Origin: an uncultured Actinomycetes bacterium
GTDB lineage: Bacteria > Actinomycetota > Actinomycetes > Nanopelagicales > Nanopelagicaceae
Reading direction: 5' to 3'
NCBI GenBank assembly: GCA_903933585.1
Contig: CAIZKO010000058.1
Span: 1-47,155, forward strand
DNA length: 47,155 nucleotides
A program made the translations under genes and the position numbers. The stretch's first letter is position 1; every line of letters begins with the position of its first letter. The notes under the pieces are model-generated. The model saw only the letters and a list, made by a program, of their open reading frames with translations. It was not told the DNA's origin and made no database searches. Positions 26,210 to 33,322 of this stretch are shown here, piece by piece.

Positions 26210-27466
26210 TTACATGCCTGGTGTAGTTCCCCAAGCCGGACGTAGCGTCTCGATTGGTGAAACCTTGTCAGGACCTCCTAGAGGCAATACAGGAACATAT
26301 TGACCCTTCTGCCATTGGAAGACATAAGGAGCGGCACCAGAATTCTCGCCATCTGGCGCGAACTGAACTGGACCTTGAACACTCGTGAACTTAGCTCCAG
26401 AGTGTAAATATGCCTGCAATTTAACATTGCTGGTGGAACCAACCTTGTTAACTGCTTGTGCAAGAACCTGTCCTGCAGCAAATGCCTCTGGCACGTCGGC
26501 ATTAATTGCGTTGATATCTCCACCATAGGTCTTGATATAAAGAGCAACCATGTCCTTGTTACCAGGGTAGTTCGATGTTGGAATCCACGTATTTGGAACC
26601 ATGATTCCTTCAGTGTTAGTAATACCCACGCTCTTGGTGAAATCAGCGCCCTGATCGGGACCTGAAGCCAGGATGAGCTGTTCTGGGTTGTACTTAGCCT
26701 GAATGAAGTTTTGGATCATTGAATAACCATCAGGTGGCATCGTTCCCAAAATCGCGATCTTTGCACCTGAAGCGGCTACAGCCGATGCGATAGGTGAGAA
26801 GTCTGTTGTCTCGGCTGGGTACACCTTGTAGACGGCGTCAGTGAAGCCCTTCTTATCAAGGTATGCCTTTGCGAAGTCCACCATTGGTTGAATAAATGGA
26901 TCATCCATCGTTGCGTATGCAATTGGCTGTGGCTTCTGTGTTGCAGCCAACCACTTTGCATATGTAACAAGCTGATACGTTGCTGATGCAGAAACGTCAA
27001 AGACGTTCTTCAGGCCACGTGAGAAGACGGATGGTCCGCCGCCGATACCTTCGAGCATTACATAGTGATAACGATTTGCAATGTCAGAGGCTGGCTTGGT
27101 CAACTTGGTTGAGTAGGGTCCGAGGACGAAATCAACCTTGTCGGATGTAATAAATTTTTGATAGTTGGTTACAACTTGTGTTGGACTTGAGGCATCTGAC
27201 AAGAACTTCAAGACGACTGGACGTCCCAGAATTCCGCCGTGCGCGTTCTGCCAGGTGGCCCAAATTTTGTAACCTTGCTGGGTTGCTTTTCCGTCACCGG
27301 AGAAGTCGCCAGATAGTGAAACTGAGATACCGATTGTGATCGGCTTTGGAGCGGCCGTCGCGTTAGGGACTGCAAGCCCCGTAACAGCTAATGCCACAGC
27401 GCTAAGAGCCGCGCCGAGTTGAACTTTGTGTCGGCTGGCTACGCTGCCGAACCTAGAAATGTGCAT
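26210..27466 (-). CDS. Extracytoplasmic substrate-binding protein of the HAAT/LivK family
   Basis: 418 residues. The N-terminal signal peptide (~1-38) has a hydrophobic core and a signal peptidase I site near NATAAPKP; there is no lipobox Cys, unusual for a Gram-positive binding protein. The mature part begins PITIGISVSLSGDFSGDGKATQQGY, a Peripla_BP_6-type start, with LGPYSTKLTKPASDIANRY and later TEGIMVPNTWIP typical of this family. First gene of the importer operon, with promoter and operator at 27510-27554. AGAGGAAG precedes the ATG. The ligand cannot be read off; the catabolic context suggests an organic acid or aromatic compound. Confidence 0.9.
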   Translation of the reverse strand: MHISRFGSVASRHKVQLGAALSAVALAVTGLAVPNATAAPKPITIGISVSLSGDFSGDGKATQQGYKIWATWQNAHGGILGRPVVLKFLSDASSPTQVVTNYQKFITSDKVDFVLGPYSTKLTKPASDIANRYHYVMLEGIGGGPSVFSRGLKNVFDVSASATYQLVTYAKWLAATQKPQPIAYATMDDPFIQPMVDFAKAYLDKKGFTDAVYKVYPAETTDFSPIASAVAASGAKIAILGTMPPDGYSMIQNFIQAKYNPEQLILASGPDQGADFTKSVGITNTEGIMVPNTWIPTSNYPGNKDMVALYIKTYGGDINAINADVPEAFAAGQVLAQAVNKVGSTSNVKLQAYLHSGAKFTSVQGPVQFAPDGENSGAAPYVFQWQKGQYVPVLPLGGPDKVSPIETLRPAWGTTPGM

Positions 27467-27509
27467 TCTCTTCCTCTCGGTTAGTCACGATGTGCTTCCG
27501 GGTAATGTC

Positions 27510-27554
27510 CGCAATCGTTTGCAGAAAGTTATACCCGTCATCTACCTAAGTCAA
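27510..27554 (-). promoter_or_regulatory. Importer promoter with LacI-type operator site 3
   Basis: Operator CGCAATCGTTTGCA at 27510-27523, 43 bases upstream of the binding-protein start. On the minus strand, -35 TTGACT (27554-27549) followed by AGGT, and -10 TATAAC/ATAACT about 15-16 bases later; the operator follows the -10 by a few bases. The distance from TTGACT to the operator (25 bases) and the element TTGACTTAGGT are the same as in the promoter at 31180-31224. Confidence 0.7.
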
Positions 27555-27593
27555 TGGATTTCTCTCTTTTTAATTACAACGTTTTGGTTGCGC

Positions 27594-28652
27594 TTATAGG
27601 AGGACGATGGGGCGGATTACCTGCTTAGACTCCAGCGCTGCGAAGGCCTCATCGATCTGATCCAGGCTGTATTGGAAGGTGGTGAGGGGTTCGGTCTTTA
27701 TAGCGCCTGAAGCCATCAGCGCAATGGTCGCCGGGTAGCAATTTGGGCTGGATCGGACTCCTAAGAGGTCAATCTCATCCAGTGCGAGCAGGTCGATCGG
27801 TAGCGTCGCTGTTTTCCCCCCGGTCAAACCCAGCATGGCGATCTTGCCGCCGCGGCGAGTTGAGCGGAAAAGTTGTTCGACAACGGCTGGGTTGCCGCTG
27901 CAGTCGAAGACGTAATCAACCCCACGTCCATTGGTCATGCGCCTAATTTCTACTATTGGATCGCTCTTTTCATAATCTACGACCGCATCACAACCGAGTT
28001 CTAACGCTGTTTCGAGCCTGGCCCCACGGCCCACAACGATCACTTGGGTAGCCCCTGCAGCGCGAGCCACCTGCAGCATTAAGAGTCCAAGCAAGCCTGG
28101 GCCAAAAACGGCGACGGTCGAACCTGGACGGATATCTGCTCGTCGTCCAGCGTGCACGGTCAGCGCGGCTTGATTTACCAGCGCCCCTGCAAGGTCGGAG
28201 ACTGAATCGGGAATCTTATGAACGGCTACCGCAGGACGAGCTGCAAATTCTGCAAGTGCACCCGGTGCAGTATGCCCATACAACTTAAATCCAGGATCGC
28301 GGACTCGTTCACAGAGGTTGTAACGCCCCTGGCGACACATCGGACAAGCAGAGCATCCTGCATGGTTCTCTGCAACGACTCTATCCCCGACTGCGAGACC
28401 ACTTTTTTCAGTGCCTGCTCCCAGCTTTACAATGGTCCCGGACCATTCATGCCCCAAGATGAAGGGCATGCTCGGAGGCCACGTTCCCTTGAATCCGCCG
28501 TTGACGATCTTCAAATCGGTGCCACACATTCCACAGGCATTTACCCGGCAAAGAACTTCGCCGTATTCAAGATCCGGAATAGGAACATCCACGACAGAGA
28601 GCGAACCAAAATCGGCTAAAACTGCGGCCCGCATGGTCTTTGCGTCAGTCAT
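27594..28652 (-). CDS. Zinc-dependent alcohol/polyol dehydrogenase (MDR family)
   Basis: 352 residues. Catalytic zinc ligands in CGMCGTD (~33) and GHEW (~60), the four structural-zinc Cys in CSACPMCRQGRYNLC (~93-107), and the NAD(P) fold at AVFGPGLLGLLMLQVARAAGA (split at GPGLLG). Resembles threonine/sorbitol dehydrogenases. The ATG shares its A with the stop of the creatininase-family gene (TAATG), and AGGAAAGG lies about 10 bases upstream, so the longer upstream reading was not used. Third gene of the operon TPP enzyme - creatininase-like - dehydrogenase. Confidence 0.9.
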   Translation of the reverse strand: MTDAKTMRAAVLADFGSLSVVDVPIPDLEYGEVLCRVNACGMCGTDLKIVNGGFKGTWPPSMPFILGHEWSGTIVKLGAGTEKSGLAVGDRVVAENHAGCSACPMCRQGRYNLCERVRDPGFKLYGHTAPGALAEFAARPAVAVHKIPDSVSDLAGALVNQAALTVHAGRRADIRPGSTVAVFGPGLLGLLMLQVARAAGATQVIVVGRGARLETALELGCDAVVDYEKSDPIVEIRRMTNGRGVDYVFDCSGNPAVVEQLFRSTRRGGKIAMLGLTGGKTATLPIDLLALDEIDLLGVRSSPNCYPATIALMASGAIKTEPLTTFQYSLDQIDEAFAALESKQVIRPIVLL

Positions 28653-29422
28653 TAGTGTGAAACCTTTCCTAGTGCATCCCAAACTTCCTTTGCCCGGCGG
28701 ACAATGTGATCTGCCACTTCTTCGGCAATCTCTTCAGAACGTGCCACGGTGGCTGTCTCTGGGTGGCCATACCAACCCGTCGGCGCAACATCATGGAAAT
28801 CTCGCATGATTGGATAAACATCGCGGCGGCGGAATAGCTCGTGGGCTTCATCGCCCGCTTCCCGATCACTTGGTTCGGCCAGACTTTCCAGGTGCACCAA
28901 TGAAGCGTCATAAGCAAGCACTGCAGAAGTTTCCATTGCCCCCGAGTGGGTAAATTCCATTTCATCGGGATGGAGCGAATTTGTGATGATATGAGATTCT
29001 CCTACAACAACTTGAACTCCATGAACCATTTGTGCCCGGTCCGCTGCAATACGCATCGTTGCAGAGTTTCCTTCGTGCCAATTGACAACCAAGATCCGAT
29101 GAGCGCCGGCGCCCTTGAGACCTTCACAGATATCAACAAATACATTAATCATGGTTTCAGGCTTTAAAGTCAACGACCCTGCCCAACCGCCGTGATAGTG
29201 CGCTATCCCGACAGAACCCAGTGTTACAACAATTGTGTCTAATCGTTCTGCAACTCGCTCACCGATCGATAGCGCAGCAAAAAGATCTGTCCCTAGCGGA
29301 AGGTGACTTCCATGTTGTTCGATGCTTCCAGCAACAACAACGGCGATCCCACTCTTCTTCATTAGTTCGGCAGCAACCGGCTGCGAAATTCTCTCGAGCT
29401 GACGTTCTGGGTGACGTGGCAT
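28652..29422 (-). CDS. Creatininase-family metal-dependent hydrolase
   Basis: 256 residues. Metal-binding motifs are intact: GSIEQHGSHLPLGTD (Glu, His, Asp; ~32-46), VVNWHEGNSA (His ~118) and HSGAMETS (Glu ~165). The family includes creatinine amidohydrolase, MftE-type peptidases, FAPy deformylase and hydrolases of cyclic ketones in inositol-like pathways, all opening or cleaving amide-like or activated C-C/C-N bonds. Second gene of an operon, 4 bases after the TPP enzyme and overlapping the zinc dehydrogenase by one base. True creatinine breakdown is unlikely, since no sarcosine oxidase or urease is nearby. Confidence 0.88.
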   Translation of the reverse strand: MPRHPERQLERISQPVAAELMKKSGIAVVVAGSIEQHGSHLPLGTDLFAALSIGERVAERLDTIVVTLGSVGIAHYHGGWAGSLTLKPETMINVFVDICEGLKGAGAHRILVVNWHEGNSATMRIAADRAQMVHGVQVVVGESHIITNSLHPDEMEFTHSGAMETSAVLAYDASLVHLESLAEPSDREAGDEAHELFRRRDVYPIMRDFHDVAPTGWYGHPETATVARSEEIAEEVADHIVRRAKEVWDALGKVSH

Positions 29423-29426
29423 TTAT

Positions 29427-31160
29427 TTACCCTCCGTATCCGGTTGACTTCTTATTAGCCAACGCAACTTTGTGACCAGTAACCGGCGTAGTCCATGTTT
29501 CAGTAACTACATCCAGCAAACTAGGTTTAGTACTTGTGAGAACTCGCTTCATTGCCGCGGATAAATCTCCAGGATTTGTGACTCTCTCTGCTTCGAAGCC
29601 AAAGCCTTGAGCAACAGCGCTGAAATTGATGTCGGCAAAATCGCTGCCTTGATCACTAGTGCCGAAGTTCAAATGACCATACCAACGAATCCAGCCCAGG
29701 TCTGCGTTATTTAGGACGATGACGGTTATCGGCAAATTTAACTCAAGGATGCTGGCAAATTCCCCTATGGAATATCCGAGCGCACCATCTCCCGTTAGGA
29801 CAATTGTTCGCTTGCCTGGATTGGCGATAGCTACTCCGATTGCTGCGGGTACTGAATAACCAAGCCCTGCTAGTCCTCTTGGCATAAATACTTTTTTGCC
29901 CGGTAGGACTTGCTCGTAGTACACACCCGCCCAACCACTCGATAAGCTGGCATCGCAAACGATCAAGTCATCTTGGCGAAGTTGTGCTTGAAGTTCACCG
30001 AGTACGCGTTGCGGCAAAATCGGAGTTACATCACTACTTCGTTCAGCAGCGCGCACCGCGCTCCACTCGCTCTTGAATTTCATAATTTCGATTTTCCATT
30101 CAGGGCGTTCCACCTTTGCGGTGGCCTGCGCAAGTGCCCGCAAGCCACTTCGTGCATCGGCAAAAATTCCTGTTACATTCTCAAAGGAACGACCAATTTC
30201 GGCAGGATCGATATCGATCTGAATAATTTTCTGATTTTTTCTGGGAAGAGACCAAGCAAAGGTCGGTCCGCTACCCGCTTTAGTCCCAAGAAATACAACC
30301 ACATCTGCAGACTCAAGAGCAGCGCGTGCTGCTGGAGTTCCCATTTGTCCGACAACGCCAACAGCCATTGAATGATTCTCGGCAATGACTCCTTTACCGG
30401 AGAGCGATGTTGCTATTGCACACACCTGGGTATCGGCAAATTCTGCTATTTCTGCAATTGCACCTGAGATAAGTGCGCCACCGCCAGCGATAATCAACGG
30501 CCGCTTTGCAGCGTTAAAGATTTGAGCAGCCGTTAGTACGTCATCCGGATCAGGTGCCGTACGGAAAGCCGGAAAACTCCCGAAGCGAGAGATCGCTGAC
30601 TTCGGCTGCAAGAGTTCCAACATCTCCGGTGGCAGTTTCGAGTCAAGAATATCTTGCGGTAAAAAGAGAACTGTCGGGCCGGGACGTCCAGTGGTGGCTT
30701 GCTGGAAAGCTTGGCGAACCAGGGCTGGCATTGCTTGCAAACTAGGGACGGTGGCGTACCACTTTGAGACCGGTGCTAAGAGATTTACTTGATCCATAGC
30801 CTGTGATGCGGCCGAACGATATTGATGCAGCGTTAAATTCGCGGGGAGAGCACTCACGAGCGCCACAATAGGAATTGATGCGCCAAGTGCTTCGCCTAAT
30901 CCAGCGGGCAGATTCGCAGCTCCTGGTCCCACGGTTGCATCGCATACCCCGACTTTGCCAGTAGCTCGTGCATATCCATCAGCTGCATATACACCGGTCC
31001 GCTCATCACGAACTAACACGTGGCTTATTTCAGAGCGTTGGTCGATGCCGTCGTAAAGTGCATAGGTTTGACCGCCTGGAAGTCCAAAAACATATTCAAC
31101 GCCGTGCTCAACCAGTAATGCCGTGAGCAGCGCGCCACCATGTGAATGATTAATCTCCAC
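29427..31160 (-). CDS. Thiamine diphosphate-dependent enzyme, acetolactate-synthase-like
   Basis: About 577 residues with the three-domain TPP fold. N-terminal domain: LLVEHGVEYVFGLPGG, with catalytic Glu in RDERTGVYAADGYARATG (split at ERTGVY). Middle domain: RPLIIAGGGALISGA. C-terminal cofactor motif: GDGALGYSIGEF ending VLNNADLG. Relatives include acetolactate synthase, IolD-type C-C hydrolases, glyoxylate carboligase and 2-oxoacid decarboxylases. The start is GTG 31160, with GAGGAG 9 bases upstream; a TTG at 31184 would lie inside the operator. First gene of the operon with the creatininase-like hydrolase and zinc dehydrogenase. Confidence 0.9.
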   Translation of the reverse strand: MEINHSHGGALLTALLVEHGVEYVFGLPGGQTYALYDGIDQRSEISHVLVRDERTGVYAADGYARATGKVGVCDATVGPGAANLPAGLGEALGASIPIVALVSALPANLTLHQYRSAASQAMDQVNLLAPVSKWYATVPSLQAMPALVRQAFQQATTGRPGPTVLFLPQDILDSKLPPEMLELLQPKSAISRFGSFPAFRTAPDPDDVLTAAQIFNAAKRPLIIAGGGALISGAIAEIAEFADTQVCAIATSLSGKGVIAENHSMAVGVVGQMGTPAARAALESADVVVFLGTKAGSGPTFAWSLPRKNQKIIQIDIDPAEIGRSFENVTGIFADARSGLRALAQATAKVERPEWKIEIMKFKSEWSAVRAAERSSDVTPILPQRVLGELQAQLRQDDLIVCDASLSSGWAGVYYEQVLPGKKVFMPRGLAGLGYSVPAAIGVAIANPGKRTIVLTGDGALGYSIGEFASILELNLPITVIVLNNADLGWIRWYGHLNFGTSDQGSDFADINFSAVAQGFGFEAERVTNPGDLSAAMKRVLTSTKPSLLDVVTETWTTPVTGHKVALANKKSTGYGG

Positions 31161-31179
31161 GTTCCGACGCTCCTCGTTA

Positions 31180-31224
31180 TGCAATCGATTGCGCTTAGTT
31201 TAGAGGGGAATGCACCTAAGTCAA
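31180..31224 (-). promoter_or_regulatory. TPP-enzyme operon promoter with LacI-type operator site 4
   Basis: Operator TGCAATCGATTGCG at 31180-31193, 19 bases upstream of the GTG start. On the minus strand: -35 TTGACT (31224-31219), 16-base spacer, -10 TAAACT (31202-31197). The operator begins three bases after the -10, so it covers the expected transcription start. This is strong positional evidence for repression. Confidence 0.75.
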
Positions 31225-31228
31225 GGTT

Positions 31229-31870
31229 TTACTCAAAATTAACGGTGAGCGGTGGGAAATTTCCCAGCCGATATTCAAGGTGATCACCTGGCTTTAGAGC
31301 GATCGGTGGGACTATCGACCCGACGATAAGGAATTCACCGCTTTTAATGCCTCCCGAGAGTTCGCCCACAACGTCGACCCCGTGAGTCACGATTGTTGGC
31401 AACGCGCCTATCAACTCCTCGAGCTCGGAGACAACAACTTCTCGGCCGTCGGGCATCAGGATTTGAGCCACCAGCCCACGTATATCCCCGCCAGATCGAG
31501 AGCCATCCCGAGCACCCAAGATGTAATTCCGCTGAAAAATATCGCTCGCTAAAATTCGAGTGGGGTCAGTTGGTGTGAAATCAAGATCAGCTAACTCAAT
31601 TGCTGGACCGATTGCGGTCACTGAATCCATTACAAATTTTTCACTTGCTCCCGAAGGAATATTCCGTCCGAAGTAGATCGCAACTTCTGTTTCTCCGACA
31701 GGTCTGACCCACTCCTTGATATCAACAGCTGCTCCGTTTGGAAGGTTGCGCTCCTCGAGTAGATAACCCACCAATGGTGCATCAAGTTCTAAATTGGATA
31801 GTCCAGTTGGAGAGCCAAAACCTAACTTCCAGCCAACTTGTTTATTGCGAGCACCTAAGTCAAGAATCAT
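31229..31870 (-). CDS. 2-keto-4-pentenoate-hydratase-like protein (FAH superfamily), start uncertain
   Basis: 213 residues from the first ATG. Family features: VGWKLGFGSPTG near the N-terminus, acidic metal ligands in GETEVAIYF and AIELADLDF, and GSIVPPIALKPGDHLEYRLG at the C-terminus. It is short: homologues have an extra N-terminal helix. The frame stays open for 31 more codons upstream of the ATG and encodes matching sequence (LTSGYAALKSK before the ATG, aligning with the helix that precedes GARxVGWKLG), but holds no ATG, GTG or TTG before an in-frame TAG. The real start may be a rare ATT/ATC/CTC codon coupled to the cupin gene. Last gene of the operon beginning at 33220. Likely hydrates a 2-oxo-enoic acid. 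Confidence 0.8.
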   Translation of the reverse strand: MILDLGARNKQVGWKLGFGSPTGLSNLELDAPLVGYLLEERNLPNGAAVDIKEWVRPVGETEVAIYFGRNIPSGASEKFVMDSVTAIGPAIELADLDFTPTDPTRILASDIFQRNYILGARDGSRSGGDIRGLVAQILMPDGREVVVSELEELIGALPTIVTHGVDVVGELSGGIKSGEFLIVGSIVPPIALKPGDHLEYRLGNFPPLTVNFE

Positions 31871-31891
31871 TTTACTTTTAAGTGCGGCATA

Positions 31892-31909
31892 CCCCGATGT
31901 GAGTCGGGG
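31892..31909 (-). other. Hairpin in the cupin/hydratase junction
   Basis: Perfect 6-bp stem CCCCGA / TCGGGG with a 6-base loop between the cupin stop (31923) and the hydratase ATG (31870). No T-tract follows, so it is not a normal terminator. It may influence translation of the hydratase or simply be coding sequence of its longer N-terminus. Confidence 0.4.
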
Positions 31910-31922
31910 ATCTTCCCGCCAA

Positions 31923-32336
31923 TTACTGGTGATGATTGTCGCGATCCGCTTCGTAGCCGGAATCTTCTAACGAACCAGCACCGCTCCACCCCCACGCAAG
32001 AACGGCGTCGTGTTCGGAGGTATTTTTAAATCCATGCCAGTGACCTCTAGGAATCAAAACAAAGTCACCTTTATGGGCAGGTCTCTCGCCATCATTTGTA
32101 TACATGATGCCTTCACCTTCAACTACGATCCAAAATTCTTCACAATTAGCATGCTTGTGACGATCGTGCATGGCACCCGGGGGCATGACTGTCCAACCAA
32201 CTAGCAAATTATCAGAACCAGCCTTCGCCTTGTCGATAGCAAACTGCACTTGCATATTGACCCAACCTTCATCCCGGCGTAGACCTTCGACAATCGGAAC
32301 ATCCTTGAGGTTTGCAACATATAGATCTGGTTTCAT
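31923..32336 (-). CDS. Small cupin-domain protein
   Basis: 137 residues forming one double-stranded beta-helix. Cupin motif 1 is HKHANCEEFWIVVEGEG (two His and Glu, ~61-72) and motif 2 includes GDFVLIPRGHWHGF (His ~97-101), so a complete metal site is likely. Small cupins act as isomerases, dioxygenases, decarboxylases or sugar-acid enzymes; the reaction is not predictable. Overlaps the upstream dehydrogenase by 4 bases (ATGA), with GGAGGA upstream. Confidence 0.88.
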   Translation of the reverse strand: MKPDLYVANLKDVPIVEGLRRDEGWVNMQVQFAIDKAKAGSDNLLVGWTVMPPGAMHDRHKHANCEEFWIVVEGEGIMYTNDGERPAHKGDFVLIPRGHWHGFKNTSEHDAVLAWGWSGAGSLEDSGYEADRDNHHQ

Positions 32337-33220
32337 GACGTAATTCCTCCCATGCGTAGATAAGCTTTATGTGCAACAACAAAGTCTTGATGGCCTAACC
32401 CCATCCCGCGGCAAATATTCATAATGTCGTTTGCTGACGAAGCAATCGGGAGCGCCATGCTTAATCTACGTCCCTGTTCGAGAACCAAAGTCATATCTTT
32501 CTGCTGAACCGCGACATCCGCTAAAGGTTTAGCAGGCATCTTGCCTTCCAAGATAAATGGCCCTCGATACCCCAAGACCGGTGAAGCAGCAACGCTATTG
32601 AGAATCGCATTCACCATCACCTTTCGATTGACCCCACCTTTCTCTGCAAGAGCAACCGCTTCACCAAATGCAATGACCTCAATCATGAGAAGAGAATTTA
32701 TGGAAAGTTTCGCTTGAGTTGCCAAACCGCTAGTTCCGATATACGTCGCTTTAGCTCCAATATCGAGCAGAACTTTTTCAATCCGGGGAAAAACATCTTC
32801 ATCTCCTCCAACCATGAGGGATGCCTTTCCCTGTTCAATCGTTACTGGACTTCCAGATATTGGCGCATCAACCATCGTCTTGCCTGCAGATTTGAAAGCT
32901 GAGTGAACTTCGCGGCTCACTTCGGGTTCAATGGTGCTCATATCTAAGTAGATCGCTTCGTTTGATATCCCATGAATTACCCCGTCGGTACCCAAGGCGA
33001 TCTCTTTAACGGCAGCGCTGTTAGTAACTATCGAAAATACAAAGTCGGAGTTCCGTGCTACTGACGCGGGGTTCTCCCCGACCTTCATTCCTAGCGCCTT
33101 GAGATCCTGGTCTTTGCCGGGGGATCGATTCCACCCAGTAACTTCATGACCAGCGGCGATTAATCGCGGAATAATTACCTGGCCCATATCGCCAAGTCCT
33201 AGAAATCCAATGTGTGCCAT
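32333..33220 (-). CDS. 3-hydroxyisobutyrate-dehydrogenase-family NAD(P) oxidoreductase (copy 2)
   Basis: About 295 residues. Rossmann start AHIGFLGLGDMGQVI directly at the N-terminus, NRSPGK, DMSTIEPEVS, APISGSPVTIEQGK, and the catalytic Lys in AKLSINSLLM (~170). I use the ATG at 33220 because it places the Rossmann strand at residue 3 as usual; a longer reading to 33310 would run through the operator. The ATG lacks a ribosome site, so a leaderless or weakly translated message is possible. First gene of the operon with the cupin and hydratase. Sequence is distinct from copy 1 at 11314. Confidence 0.88.
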   Translation of the reverse strand: MAHIGFLGLGDMGQVIIPRLIAAGHEVTGWNRSPGKDQDLKALGMKVGENPASVARNSDFVFSIVTNSAAVKEIALGTDGVIHGISNEAIYLDMSTIEPEVSREVHSAFKSAGKTMVDAPISGSPVTIEQGKASLMVGGDEDVFPRIEKVLLDIGAKATYIGTSGLATQAKLSINSLLMIEVIAFGEAVALAEKGGVNRKVMVNAILNSVAASPVLGYRGPFILEGKMPAKPLADVAVQQKDMTLVLEQGRRLSMALPIASSANDIMNICRGMGLGHQDFVVAHKAYLRMGGITS

Positions 33221-33280
33221 TGCGGGAACATAACAGGGTAATTCCCGGCTGAATAGGTCTTCCCTATTACGAGAAAATCG

Positions 33281-33309
33281 TATAAATTCCAACTCCGCAA
33301 TCGATTGCA
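33281..33309. promoter_or_regulatory. LacI-type operator site 5 with divergent promoters
   Basis: Operator CGCAATCGATTGCA at 33296-33309. For the plus-strand hydrolase a -10 box TATAAA lies at 33281-33286, so the operator covers the start site; the -35 is weak. For the minus-strand operon, a -35 TTGGAA and -10 TAATAG separated by 17 bases lie just downstream of the operator on that strand. Confidence 0.65.
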
Positions 33310-33322
33310 AGGATGGCTTCTC

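Noticed and set aside
10077-29422. A creatinine/creatine degradation pathway (creatininase-like plus creatinase-fold proteins).
   Set aside because: The two genes are in separate operons, the M24 member is not a recognisable creatinase, and sarcosine-processing genes are absent.
31849-31862. A further copy of CTTGACTTAGGTGC, like the -35 region of the TPP-enzyme promoter, at the start of the hydratase gene.
   Set aside because: It lies in coding sequence (encodes LDLGA), has no operator after it, and a 14-base match is expected by chance in a window this size.
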